64,000 bases of DNA from Symsagittifera roscoffensis (lineage: Eukaryota > Xenacoelomorpha > Acoela > Convolutidae). The stretch spans positions 48,734,381-48,798,380 of the forward strand of contig NC_087065.1 in the NCBI RefSeq assembly GCF_963678635.1. The letters are read 5' to 3'. Below the pieces are notes generated by a model. It was given only the letters and a program-made list of their open reading frames with translations, ran no database searches and was not told where the DNA came from. Below are positions 1 to 12,212 of the stretch, in pieces (the first letter of the stretch is position 1; every line of letters begins with the position of its first letter). Made by a program: the position numbers and the translations under genes.

Positions 1-335
1 TTTAGTCCCAAATAATTTTTGTATTTTAAATTAAACGTGAATGTCTAAATAAAAATCATATCTCGGAAACTTCAAGAAAACCTAATTTAAAACCTTTTAA
101 TCAATTCTAGAGGTTCAAAGTATTTTAATCTAAATAGTAATTTTAGAAGCCAACTCTGATTGGCTTTTTTTCTAACATGATGGCTTAGAACCAAAATGTA
201 TGCACAGACTCGTAAATAACGTTAGTAACTTGATGTTTTATTGTCATTTAGATTAGCTTATTTTAAAAATCCTGACGATACACATAGTTGCGAAAACGTT
301 TGAATTTTACTTTTTATCAAAAGGCTCCTAAACTA
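1..335. other. no feature recognised
   Basis: AT-rich sequence upstream of the inverted LINE fragment. I see no reading frame, splice pair or structured repeat here. It may be flanking DNA or the unrecognised end of that element. Confidence 0.5.
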
Positions 336-1272
336 CTAAAAAAATCCTGAAAACAAAATTTTGATACAGTAATTGTAGCTTATCGACTCATCATTGCCAG
401 TCCTGATGAAGGAACACGAGTAGGTACATCTACAAGCACCCATTTGAACTACATAATTCGTGAACAGATTGCCCAAGAAAGAAGTTTTGTGTTTATCTGT
501 TGTTAGGATTGGGTAGACAATTGGGGCCAGTTTCTCAGATATTGGTTTCTCAAGCAGTTGTAGCACTGCTGAGAGCAGGCTGATCGGCCTGTAATTTGAT
601 ACATTTTGTTTATCCCCGTCTTTGAAAATTAATGCTATTTTGCTGATCTTCCATTTTATTGGAAATATTGCTTTAATTGCAATCAAGTTGAGCAGTAAGT
701 GAAGTGATTTTGGTAGTGACTTTGAGTGGTTTTAGAAGAGCATTACCAATCTTGTCTGGTCCACTGGCCTTATTTATGTCCAGTTCGCATAGGGCATCTT
801 CTATTTCATCGATAGTGAAATTGATACTGTTCACAAGAACGTTATCTTGTCGTTCTGTTTTCCCAACGTTGGCGTTTCGTGTGAAAACTGATTGAATGTA
901 TATGTTAAGCAATTCAACTTTTTGAGCGTCGGTATTGGCTAATTTTTGGTATTTTTCGATTATTTTTTCTATATCTGAAGGGATCGTGCTAGACTTGGTG
1001 ATCAAATTCAGGTATCGTTGAATTTCGCTGATTTTCCTATTCTCAAAAATCATTTTTTCGTGGAGATGCTGGTCATTTTGAAGGGACAGCTTTAGCTCGA
1101 TTTGCAGATTTGTTCGAAGAGGTAGGTTTTTGGCTGATTCATTTGTTGAAGTAAATTCAATTTTTTGATGATGTTTGAGGAATCGCTTCCCACACAAGGA
1201 GCTTGTTATGACCTGTGTTTTGTACTGATTGGTATTAGATCCTGTAGTATTTCGTGTAACTACTAGTACCAA
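336..1272 (-). mobile_element. decayed non-LTR retrotransposon, N-terminal half of reverse transcriptase, inverted
   Basis: Two minus-strand reading frames (1272 to 673 and 686 to 336) together read as the start of a LINE reverse transcriptase. The first holds the linker ahead of the RT, with the family motif DINKASGPDKIGN. The second, after a frame change, holds NYRPISLLS and the following helix. Both motifs are typical of jockey/CR1-like reverse transcriptases. No catalytic YADD box is in this piece: the rest of the domain continues from about 1283 on the opposite strand. The frame change and stops show that it is dead. Confidence 0.75.
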
Positions 1273-1282
1273 TGATCGAGCA

Positions 1283-2440
1283 TCAGTTCAACGTTGCTGC
1301 TCTACTTGATCTTTCGAAGGCCTTTGGCTCAACATTCCACGAAATCTTATTCAGTAAATTAAAAACCCCAAACTTTTCATTAACTTCACTGAAGCTAATT
1401 AGAATTTTTTTTTGTAAAAAAATTGCAATATGTAAAAGGTGAGGAGGTGAGGAAACAATTTCTGACTGGATGAACTCAAACAAGGAGTCCGCAAGTTACT
1501 GTTCTCGGACCTCTACTTGTCAATTTTTATGTTGATGATAATTCAAATGCGCTAACTTGCCAAACTAAAATAGTCCAATATGCAGGTGATTGTCTCCTAT
1601 TTTTAAGTGTCATAAATTCTGCAAGCACTCTATGTAATTTGCAGAAAAGCGTGATTTCTGTTAAACATTTTTTCAATTTTCATCATTTGGGTCTAATTAC
1701 ACTGAAAACCGATTTTGTAACCTTTTGTATGAAAAATGATAAAAGAGCTTGTAAGACCAAAAATTTTAGCATTGAAAACACATTGGTCACAAAAGTAAAC
1801 GATTGTAAGTATCGAGGCACGAAAATAGATAAAAACTTGACTTTACAAAGCCAGGTTAAAACTATTTTAAAAAACATGGCTATAGCAATTAGAACAATTG
1901 AAAATTTTAAAAAAGCAGCTATCGACTGAAACCTTAAACTTGCTTCTCCAAACTCTTGTATTGATCCATTTTGATTTTTCATTTCTATTTATTCAACATA
2001 TATCCAATGCTTTATTATTGTCCTGAGAAAAACAGATAAATTGGGCCTCAAAACGAGTATTTTTTTGTCCGAATTTCGAACCTCCCATAGAACTCAAACA
2101 AGGCAAAAGTATAGTCAGTGTCAGAATTACTTCGAAGCAAAGTCATTACAATGATTGTTTCAGTTAATCAAAATCGAAAGAGAACCTTTTAAAGATGACA
2201 TGTTCTTACCAACATCCAATTATCGACTTAGTTTAAGATCTAATATTACTGTCCTTCAAGGAAATAATCCATCTGATTTCTCCAGGAAATTTTTTTCCTT
2301 TATGAGTTCTGTAAACTGGAACTCACTATTGTGACCCATTCGGGATATTGATTTAAGTCAACATGTTTTCAAAAGTAGACAGAAAACAAATCTTTTCGAG
2401 ATTTAACTAAAATCAAATGTCGAAATAAGCAATGCTCATA
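1283..2440 (+). mobile_element. decayed non-LTR retrotransposon, C-terminal half of reverse transcriptase
   Basis: Plus-strand translation in shifting frames shows the RT palm motif A (DLSKAF near 1305-1325) and a degraded GPLL/VNFYVDD-like stretch near 1510-1540. The catalytic motif then appears as QYAGDCLLF near 1575-1600, which departs from the usual YADD. After it comes a thumb region open from 1639 to 1929 (NDCKYRGTKIDKNLTLQSQV). This is the natural continuation of the inverted half at 336-1272. Several stops and frameshifts make it a pseudogene. Confidence 0.75.
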
Positions 2441-2654
2441 CTTGGCGTGATTTCCGGTTTAATTGATAACCCTTTAGCTCATTTGCGAAAACAAATATAG
2501 CGCTGCCCCCTTTAATTTCTTAGGTTGTACAAATTGTAATTTTTTAATTTACACTATTTTCTATGTTAACCATTAAGTTTTTTTATACATTAATTAAAGT
2601 GTCTTTCTCTCTATAGCTCTCTCACAATATAGAAAACACTCCGGGACTCTAAAC

Positions 2655-2930
2655 AGAAAAATGGCAGTAATTGGTGATCTGAATTGCCGAATGTTGACTG
2701 GAGTTAATTTTCTGCATGCGATTTTCAAGATTACAGAAATTTTTCCCAGTTTCCTATCCGAACGCTTTTAAAAAACACATTATTTTTTTTCACACACATC
2801 AATAGAAACAATCGACATTCATTCTTCACAAGTTTCGCTTCAAAATCGGACAAAACTCTGTTTAATCACAAGATGGTTAAAGCTCCAATACCAGTAGAAC
2901 AAAATGAAATCGAAGAAGGTTAGCGAGAAC
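2655..2930 (+). mobile_element. LINE endonuclease remnant
   Basis: A short plus-strand stretch beginning MAVIGDLNCR at 2661 matches the GDFN motif of the APE-type endonuclease of LINEs. About 200 bp later, in another frame, NHKMVK resembles the closing SDHK motif. It lies directly upstream of the RT copy that follows on the same strand, so it is probably the endonuclease end of that element. Frame changes mean it is not functional. Confidence 0.5.
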
Positions 2931-4665
2931 ATACTTTTTACAGCTTACCAAATTTCAACTTTCAGAGAAAATGAAAATTTTTTGCATCTTTCTTTCTTTA
3001 ATAAAGGACTTGTGTAAAAAAGAACCTAAAACGTTTATTATCCAGTTGCTTGACTCTTTTACGCAAATTATGAGCATCTCATAGGCTCAGATAACATAGA
3101 AACCGAAAAAGTTTGACATCAAATGAACTAGACCTATTCAGTCACTTGGAAAAGTGAATGTCATAAAACTCGAAATTAAATGACTTCTACAAAAAGATCA
3201 AAATTTTTGGAGCTCAATTCGCACAATTCGCACAACACTTAAAAAAATTAACAGGAATCCCATAACCGTAACCTTCGAATTATCAGAGGTGTTCAAAAGC
3301 TTCATTTATGAACAATTTGTAATACCAAGTAATAGAAAATTGTTTTTTTTTTGGTTTTCTCTGATCTGGAAAATAAAGAAGAAATTTTTACTTCAGAGGA
3401 AATTATTACGGCCCTATCAGACTGCAGTACAGATAAGCGGATTAAAAAGAAAGAATTTAAATTGATCATTCAAAGTTACCACCCTGTTGCGAGTCTCCGT
3501 AAATTAAGCTTAGGTTTCAACATGGATTTAGGAAGAATCGCTCCCCTGTTTCCGAATTCCTGATTCACCATAACCACCTAGCAGAGGCTCTCGACAAGGG
3601 AAATGAAGTATATATGATATATTTGGAGTTCTGTAAAGCTTTTGATAGAGTAAGTTTTAAAGTTTTACCGAAAAAAAATAGGACTTTTTTGCAAAAGAGG
3701 AAATCTACTAAAATTAGTTCACTCACACTTAAATGGAAAATGACAAAAGGTAATAACAAATTGGGTCTTCTATTTTTATCAACCAAAAAATGGCGTTTCG
3801 CAAGGCTCAATATTGCGCTCCTTGCTGTTTTTAGCTTTCATCGATGACGTACCCGTGAGTATGTGACGTCGATTTTTCTATTGAGGCAGATGATGACAGA
3901 GTCAAAAAAGATGATCTTATTTTGCTACAAATTGAAATTCTGGCTCTTTAACGTTGGGTAGAGACAAATGAAAGAAATTTAAAATAAGTATAATTTTTTT
4001 AAGTTGGTTCACGAGAAAACGTCATAACCTAGAAGAACAACAGATACTAATTTTTTCAGATAACTCTTTTAATTATAATCTTGTTCCTGGCCTAGGAATA
4101 TAACTTGACCATAATTCATCTCAGACAGTGCAAATAGCTGATAGAACTTGCAAACTTTTCAATGGATATATACTGATAAAAAAAATCTCCCGAACCGATA
4201 ATTATCAAAAAAAAACTCAAATATGTAGTGTGTTTGACCAATTTTAGCTTATGGATCTGTAATTTTTTTTAAAGCAAACAAGACCTTTTTTTTAACATCG
4301 AGTGACAAAATGGATTTCATTGGAACAAAATACAACAAAATCTTTCTTAAATGAAATATTCTGCCCATTTCGCTATTTTTTTGCCATATTATCTTCTTCT
4401 CTACTGAAAATTCTGTTGGGCCATCTCGGATCAGAGCTGCAGTCAGAGGTACACTTTGTGTTTAAAGAAAAATTTCCATTCGAATTGAGAATGTCATTAA
4501 TGGCAATATTTGTCGAGAGAAATGCCAAACTGATCAGCTCTTTATTATTCGAATTAGTAAACTTGCTTATTATACGGCAAACAATTGTATAAAAAAATTT
4601 CTTGACAGTAACTTACGCTTTAAAAAACCATAAAAAATTTTCTGGAGTTAATTTTGTTCAAACTA
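2870..4665 (+). mobile_element. decayed LINE reverse-transcriptase copy a1
   Basis: Plus-strand translation gives broken RT pieces: IIQSYHPVASLRKL (near 3465), FNMDLGRIAPLFP (3518-3550), and YLEFCKAFDRVSF (3620-3660), which is RT motif A. FIDDVP follows near 3838. Stops and frame changes interrupt the frame throughout. The stretch aligns over its whole length with 6865-8890, including non-coding flanks, so the two are copies of one duplicated block. Confidence 0.7.
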
Positions 4666-4689
4666 TGATAGAAACTCAATTAAAAAACT

Positions 4690-6175
4690 TTGTCAGACTA
4701 AACAGAAGGTTGTCCTTTTTTCTGATATGGAAAACAATGAAGTATTCTTGACTTTAGAGGGGAAAATTACCGCTCTTTCAAGTTGCAGTACATGTTTAGG
4801 CCGGGAAAATAATCTTTGTGTCCTTCTCAAATTGTTTTCCTTTTCTCTGTCCTTTCACTCTTGAAATTGGTTGACAAACAACTCGAAACCTCTGCATTTC
4901 CAGTAAACTGAAAATATATCGATCTAAAGCCGATTCTCAAGAAAAAAAGCAAGGTGATCACCCAAAATTACCAGCCTGTTGCGCGTTTCTGGAATTTATG
5001 AACGCATTTTGTGTCAGAAACATTATAACAATTTTGAACCACAGCTAAACGAAAATCAACATTGATTCAGTAAGAATCGCTTTACGATTTTAAGTAACGG
5101 CTGATTCCATTCAGCAAGCCAACAGAAGAATCTCTCGACGCGGAAAAGAAGTTCCTTTTCTTTTCTTTTTGGTGTTCTGTAAAGCTTTTGAGTTGGTAAT
5201 TTTTAATCTGTTTTTGAAAAAAGGGAGACATTTTGGCAAAAGAGGAACTCTACTAAAATTAATTTACTCTTACATAACTGGACGTTGAAATGTTTGTTAT
5301 AGGAGTTGATGCCAAAGATAATAAAGAAAATTCAGATATGCTATAAAAAGACCTTCTGAAACTTTACAGACAAATAAATTTGGGCAGAGAAAATAAATTG
5401 AGTTTTAATGTAGAAAAAACTTTTTTTTTGGTTAAAAAGAAAAAGCCATAAACTAGAAAAAAAACCAATTGTAGTTGTTGCAAACCTTGAGATTTTTTAA
5501 ACTTACAATCTGGTTCTTGATATCAGATTAATTTTTAACATAACTGATCTTGATCAGTGCACATAGTTGATAGGTTTTTGAAAAGTTTATTTAGTTGATG
5601 GATTTGTGAAAAGATAAATTTCTCTAATTGCTTGAATATTTATCAAAAACAACAATATATACGTCGTATATTTGACCAATTTTATCTTATGAGTCTGAAG
5701 TTATCGCTGCCAAAAAAGACCTGAAATTACTGGATAAGTTTCAACCTGAATTGAAAAGTTTGATATCATCGGAAAAAGAACACAACAGACGCCTTCCTAA
5801 ATGCCACTTACTGACCATATCACATTTTTTTCTAGCTTAATGATCTGCTTCTTTTTCTTAAAACTTCTTTCGGGCCATTTTGGGGTACAGCTGCAATGGA
5901 AAGTACAAATTGTGGATAAACAAAAATTTCTAACAAATTGAGAACGTCTACAAGGCCAAAGTTTGTAGTGAGAAATTCCAAACTGAGAGCCTCGGATCAG
6001 TTCTTTATTAATCGCTCAACTAAACTTGCTAATTATTAGGAGAACGAATTTTATAAGACTTTTCGTGACAATTACCCATGCTGTAACAAAAAATAGTAAA
6101 GTTTTTTTGGAGTTTGTTTCTCTGCAAAATATGATGAAAACTCATTTACAGATTTTTTTTGCTTTTGCTGCCATC
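4690..6175 (+). mobile_element. decayed LINE reverse-transcriptase copy b1
   Basis: Broken plus-strand RT remnants, for example an NYQPVA-like segment near 4960-4985 and VFCKAFELV near 5170-5200. There are many stops. It is related to copy a1 but clearly closer to copy b2 at 8900-10235, with which it shares its 3' flank (near 5753 and 10099). Confidence 0.65.
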
Positions 6176-6864
6176 GCTGCTAAAAACATGAAAACATCAT
6201 TTTAGTTATGTAAAAGTTACATAACAAGACAAAGAAATCTGTCTCAAGTGCTCAAAGATTGTCAGCGAAATGAACAAATCTGACATATCGTGACACTCAT
6301 GCGATGGCTGGTTTCACGGAAAATGTCTTTGATTAACAGCAACTGTCGTCAAGGTGAACTGACGGGCAAAACGAAAAACTGCTTTTGGTTTTGTGATCAA
6401 GGTCTGCCAACAGCCAAGGACACAAATCCTCCCAGAAAAGCCTATAGATCGGAAAACACTTGTGTACTGTGTGCAAAAGAAACAGAAAAGCTAATTGCCT
6501 TTGTTTCAAAAACTTCAAAACCATTTCTGATATTTGTCCAATACCCGAGAACCAACAAAAGAAACAAAGTGATAAACAACGTTAAAATTCATTTGATAAT
6601 TTTTCAAACAAAGATACATATCAAGTTAGGATTGCTGGTTTAGCTGAAAACGCGGAAAAATCGGGAATCGAATAACAACAAGAAGACGAAGAAAAACTAT
6701 GAAAATTATTAATATTCAAATTGCTCGGTAACAATTAGGGACGGCTTTCGACTCGGTAAAAAACATGAAATAAAAATTGAAGGTTACTTGTAACCTTTAA
6801 TACTTTATAGGATACTCGTTTATTTGTGTCAAAGTCAGCAGAAATTGAGTTATACTAAAAGAAA
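6176..6864. other. spacer between the two LINE blocks
   Basis: This spacer separates the two duplicated LINE blocks. It contains a plus-strand reading frame of 117 codons (6290-6643) with one CxxC pair (ENTCVLCAKE). I do not recognise it and cannot tell whether it is an old LINE ORF1 fragment or chance. Confidence 0.35.
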
Positions 6865-8890
6865 AAAGTATTGATAGCTCCAGTACCATTTGACTGAAGA
6901 TATTGCAGAAGAAAAAGCTGTAATTAAAAGAGATGAGGTCTGACTGAAGCGGGTAAATAACGTAAATTCAAGCTTTGCTGCAATATCCCTCAATGGGAAT
7001 TCAAAACTAAAACACACTGACTTATAACAATTCGAGAAATGAATGCATGAGGTAAGCATTTTTGTGCCACCGTTCCTTTTTTGTAAATGACTTGTACAAA
7101 ATAGAACTTGCAGAGTTTTATATCTAGTTGTTTGACTCTTTTACGCAAATAATGAGCATCTCTTAGGCTCAGATTATATAGAAACCGAAAAAAGTTTGAC
7201 ATAATCAAATGAACTGGACCTATTCATTTAGTTGGAGAAGTGTTTGTCATAAAACTCGAAAAGAAATGACTTCTACAAACTTATCAAATTTTTTGGAGCT
7301 AATTTCAAATATCCTACAACACTACAAAATTTATCAGCAACCCCATAACCGTAACCTTCGAAGTATCAGAATTTTTCAAAAGCTTCATTTGTGAATAATT
7401 TGTAAGCCAAGAATTAGAAAATTGTTTCTTGGATTTCTCTATTCTCTATTCTTCAAAGAAAATTATACGGCCCCATCAGACTGCAGTTTAGGGGCAAGCC
7501 CGTACAAAAATCTAGGTGCCTTTATCAAACCGGTTTCAAAACCTTTGTCAAATCAATTTTCGATATTGTTTGACAAAATAATCGAAAGCTGTGCATTTCC
7601 AGTGAACTGGAAATACATTGATAAGAAGCGAATCCAAAAGAAACAAAGTAAATTGATCATTCAAAATTACCGATCGGTTGCGAGTCTATGTAAATTGAGC
7701 TTAAGTTTTGAACGCATTCTATATCAAAAGTTTTTTATAAAGTTATTGAACCACAGCTAAACGAAACTCAGCTTGGATTTAGGAAGAATCGCTCCCCTGT
7801 TTCCCCTGATTCACCATAAGCACCTAACTGAGGCTATCGACAGAGAAAACGAGTTCTGTAAAGCTTTTGATAGAGTATTTTTTAATGTTTTACCAAACAA
7901 AGAAAGACTTTTTTGCAAAGGAGGAAATTTATTAAAATTAGTTTACTCATACATAACTGGACGTAGACAGAAGGTACTAATATTTTGGGTCTTCTATTTT
8001 TATCAACCAAAAACTAGTGGCGTTCCGCAAGGCTCAATTATTGTTTCCTTGCCGTTTTTAGCTTTCCTCTATGACATACCTAATGAGTACGTGACCTCTA
8101 TTTGTCTATTGAGGCAGATGATGACAGAATCAAAAAATAAGATCCTATAATGCTACAAATTGAAATTCCGACTCTTCACAGCAGGGAAAAATAGAAGAAA
8201 TTAAAATATTTAAATTTTCCTAAAATTGGTTCAGGAGAAAACGTCATAACCTAGAAAAACAACAGATAATAGTTTTTTCAATTTCAGGTTTTTTTAAATT
8301 ACTACCTTGTTCCTGGCCTCGGATAAAAATTTTACCATATATTAAATCAGAAAGTGCAAATAGCTGATAAAATTTCAAAAAGTTTCAAAGGATTTATCGT
8401 GATAAAAAAATACTACCGAAACGATTGAATCTTTATCAAGCAAATACCTGAATGCAAGTTTGATCAATTTTAGCTTATGGAATTTTTTTGAAAACAAGCA
8501 AAACCTAAAAAGAGTAAATTTTTGAATTTTAAGTGACAAAATGGATTTCATGGGGAAAAATTCATTCTACAAACGCCCTCTCATGTGAAAACTTTTGCCC
8601 ATATCGCTATTTCTTTTGCTATATAATCTGCTTCTCTACATAAAATTCAGTTGCGCCATCTTGGATCAGAGCTGCAGTCGCAGGTACAGTTTGTGGTTCA
8701 AAAAAATTCAAATTGAGAATGTCAGCAATGCCAGTGTTTGTCGAGAAAAAAGCCAGACTGATCAGCTCTCTTTTATTTGGTCAAAAAACTTGCTAATTAT
8801 ACGGCAAACAGATGAATAAAAAAATTAATTAACAGTAAATTATGCTTTAAAGATACCATAAAAAGGTTTCTGGAGTTAACTTTGTTCAAA
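6865..8890 (+). mobile_element. decayed LINE reverse-transcriptase copy a2
   Basis: The best preserved RT copy of the four. Frames 7422-7760 and 7773-8150 give FPVNWKYIDKK, IIQNYRSVASLCKL, ILYQKFF, then after a frameshift MDLGRIAPLFP, EFCKAFDRVFFNVL, LVYSYITGRRQKV and TSGVPQGSI. These correspond to RT motifs 1, 2, A and B in order. The catalytic Asp-Asp box is degraded. It aligns with copy a1 about 4.0-4.1 kb upstream. Confidence 0.75.
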
Positions 8891-8899
8891 TAAGGTAGA

Positions 8900-10235
8900 A
8901 ATTATATTAAACTTTTTGTCATATGAAACATATGATTTTCCTTTGGGTTTTTCTGATATGGAAAACACTGAAGTTATCTTGACTTCAGAGGAACTTTTTA
9001 CGGCCTTATTAAAATGTTGTACAGGTGTAGGCCGGGATGAATTTCTCGGCGCCCTTTTCAGATCGTTTTCCCTTTCTTGTCAATTCACACTTGAAATTGG
9101 TTGACAAACTAATCGAAATCTCAGTGTTTCCGCTAAACTGAAAATATAACGATCTAAGGTCGATTCACAAGAAAGAAAGCAAAGTGATCACCAAAAATTA
9201 CCAGCCTGTTGCGAGTCTCTGAAATTTGAGCCTAATTTTGAACGCATTCTGTGTCACAAATTTTGTAACGTTTTGTAACCACAACTAAACGAAAATCAAC
9301 ATGGATTTAATAAAGAAACGTTTTGCGGTTGTTAAACTGCTGATTCACCTGAATCAGCAGACAGAAGAAGCTCTTGACGCAGTATTTGCAATATTTTTGC
9401 AGCTTTGTATAACTTTTAAAGGAGTAGTTTTAATATTTTTTCGAACAAATGGGAGACTTTGGCGAAAGAGGAACTCTACTAAAATTAATTTAGTCTTACA
9501 AAACTGGACGTAAAGATAGACTACTTTTAACTTGGCTTTCTCTTTTTGTCAATCAATTACAAGTGACGTTTCGCTTGGTCCAATTTTGGGCCCCTTGCAG
9601 TTTAGCTTTCATCGACGACTTACCTAATGGGTGGAAATGTCTATGAAACGACGTCAAAACTAATAATGAAAATACTGAGATGCTATAAAAAGACCTTCTA
9701 ACTAAATCTTGACAGCTGGGTAGAGACATTTTCAATTGATTTTTAATGTAGAAAAAAAATCTTTTTTATTTTGGTTAAACAGAAAAAACCATAAACTAGA
9801 AGAACAAAACAATTGTTGTTTTTGCAAACCTTGAGGTTTTTTAACTTAAAAACTGTTGTTGACATCAGAATGAAAATGTATCATAACTTATCGTGATCAG
9901 TGCACATAGTTGATAGGTTTTTGAAAAATTTTAATGGATATATCGTGAGCAAAAGAAATTGCCCCAATCGGTTGAATATTTATCAAAAAACAATGTATAC
10001 GTCGTATACTTGACTAATTTATATTTATTGGTCTGAAACTATCTCCGCAAAAATACAAGGCCTGAAACCACTGGATAATTTTCGATTTGAATTGAAAAAT
10101 TGGATATCATCGGAAATAGAAAACAAGAACGCCTTCCTAAATGCAACTTACTGGCCATATCACTATTTTTTTCTGGCTTTTTGATCTGCTACTTTTACAT
10201 AAAATTGTGTCGGGCCATTTTGGGGTACATCTGCG
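8900..10235 (+). mobile_element. decayed LINE reverse-transcriptase copy b2
   Basis: Broken plus-strand RT remnants (an NYQPVAS-like stretch near 9200, an ITGRR-like stretch near 9500, FIDDLPNG near 9610-9630) with many stops. It follows copy a2 in the same order as b1 follows a1, which indicates duplication of the whole a+b block. Confidence 0.65.
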
Positions 10236-11029
10236 ATCGATTTTTTAATTTCAATTGGGAAGAAAAGTCGTAATTGGTTCGATTGTAAAATGTCTTTATA
10301 GCCCCACTTATTTATTTTTGTGCGCTTTTGATGGTTTCAAGGAAGTTTCGCAGGAAAGAGTTACTCGATAGTGTAGGTGACTTATGACAAGCGAATTTTT
10401 AAAAAAAATGCGAGTATTTTTGGGAATGCTGTTTTGATTGATTGCAGTGTTTTGGTTCCGCACCCCAAATTTCACAAATTAGATTTTTTGACTGCTTGAA
10501 ACATTTAAAAGTGTTCTAAAACAAATACAAAATACTTAAGATTTGTTTTTTTTAAATTGCTGTCTTAATTAATACGTAGTTTTCATCATTTTTTTGAAAA
10601 TTTAAAAGTCTTATGCACCTAGGGACCTGGCCATGGGAGAGTCCTTGTTTCTATCTAGAAAAAAAAGAACTTATTTTAGCAAATTGAAGTAAGTTCCAAA
10701 AGGCCAGTGTAAATCATTTACTCATTTTACATATTGGAATATATCGCCAATAGCCTGAGTTACTCATATCAAATTTAATATAATAAAAACGAAACCTGAA
10801 AAAATTTTTAGTTAAACTTAAAGCTTTTAAAGTCAGTTTAACTTAGAATGTCTCAGCGTGTTCATCATTATCTAGAGTAATATAGCAATTCACTGAAGTT
10901 TAGAGTGATTCAACTGATCTGACGGTCCAAAACTCATGAAAACGGATTGAAAATCATCTTGATTTACTTAGTTATTTCAATCTAGATTGCCCGAGTTGAG
11001 ATTTTTCACCTAATTTGAAGCAAGATTTG
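10236..11029. other. no gene recognised
   Basis: AT-rich sequence with short homopolymer runs. No coding, splice or structured-repeat signal was seen before the foldback cluster begins near 11030. Confidence 0.5.
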
Positions 11030-11512
11030 AGCGGTTTGAGCGGTTTTTTTAGACAATTACGCTCAAAATCTTGCTTCAAAATGAGCGGATTGAGCGGTTT
11101 TTGAACGGTTTATCTAAAAAAACCGCTCAAAAACCGCGCAAAATTTGAACGGTTTTGAGCGGTTTATCTAAAAAAACCGCTCAAAAACCGCTCAAATCTT
11201 GCGCGGTTTTTTTAGATAAACTGCTCAAAACCGTTCAAATCTTGCGCGATTTTTGAGCGGTTTTTTTAGATATACCGTTCAAAAACCGCTCAAACCGCTC
11301 ATTTTGAAACAAGATTTTGAGCGTAATTGTCTAAAAAAACCGCTCAGACCGCTCAAATCTTGCGCGGTTTTTTTTAGATAAACCGCTCAAAACCGTTCAA
11401 ATCTTGCGCGGTTTTTTTAGAAAAACCGTTCAAAAACCGCTCAATCCGCTCATTTTGAAGCAAGATTTTGAGCGTAATTGTCTAAAAAAACCGCTCAAAC
11501 CGCTCAAATCTT
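11030..11512. repeat. foldback cluster of GAGCGG/CCGCTC repeats
   Basis: About 18 exact copies of the hexamer GAGCGG or its complement CCGCTC occur here, mostly as TTGAGCGGTTTTT units in alternating orientation. The outermost roughly 90 bp (11032 on) is repeated almost exactly as its reverse complement ending at 11512, so the whole segment is an imperfect palindrome of about 480 bp with nested smaller hairpins. The arm containing the AATTACGCTC block also recurs inside, near 11310-11370. Translated it only gives F-E-R/S-G-F periodicity, so I treat it as non-coding repeat DNA. Confidence 0.9.
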
Positions 11513-11662
11513 ACATATTTTCCAGTGGTTATTTCTAGCTTAAAATTATATTTTGTTTTTGATGAGCAATGTCCTTTAAATTGAGCGAAAGCACTCTTGA
11601 ATAATTTAAATTTGTTTATAAACAAGTTTGAACAATTTCTGAAAATCTTGCATTCCATGAAA

Positions 11663-11712
11663 AAATGGTTATCATACAATTGTCATATATGGAAATTGTA
11701 TGATAACCATTT
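11663..11712. repeat. perfect 19-bp inverted repeat
   Basis: The arm AAATGGTTATCATACAATT (11663-11681) is followed after 12 bases by its exact reverse complement (11694-11712). Related TTGTATGATAA-like pieces occur again near 11820-11840 and 11868-11880, so it may be part of a small foldback repeat. A rod of this size could also form in RNA. Confidence 0.85.
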
Positions 11713-11989
11713 ATTTTTCAAAAAAAATAAACGTAGTTATTTTTCATTACCAGACTGTTGTATTTGGTTCAAATAGCCGGAGAAACTTGATTGAATCTTT
11801 TTTCAATGGTTTTTTGAAATTGTATGAAAATTGTATGATTAGCATGTTTCCATACATTTGATGCAGGCAACTGTATGATAAGCTTTTTCGGTGTGGGGAA
11901 ATTTAAAATAAGAACTTTTGGTTTATGGAGGTCAACCCGGGGTCACATTATCTTTCCAGGCCTTTTTGTTGGTTTTAATTGGTTTTCTT

Positions 11990-12212
11990 TATAAGACCGC
12001 TCAAAAACCGCTCAAATCTTGCTTGAAAAGCCGTTCAAAAATCACCGCAAGAAATGAGCGGTTTTTGAGCGGGTTTTTAAGCAAGATTTGAGCGGTTTGA
12101 GCGGTTTTTCCAAAAAAAAAACGGCCAAACCGCCCAAACCGCTCAAACCGCTCAAATCTTGCTGAAAAACCGCTCAAACCGCTCATATCTTGAGCGGTTT
12201 TTGAGCGGGATC
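11990..12212. repeat. second GAGCGG/CCGCTC foldback cluster
   Basis: About 12 more exact GAGCGG/CCGCTC hexamers sit in alternating orientation, joined by the same CAAGATTTGAGCGGTTT phrases as the first cluster 480 bp upstream. It is internally palindromic, for example around 12001-12085. It ends sharply near 12212, where base composition changes. Confidence 0.85.

Noticed and set aside
11030-12212. CRISPR-like array
   Set aside because: Short repeats with spacers were considered, but the repeats alternate in orientation, the spacers are themselves repeats, and the host is a eukaryote.
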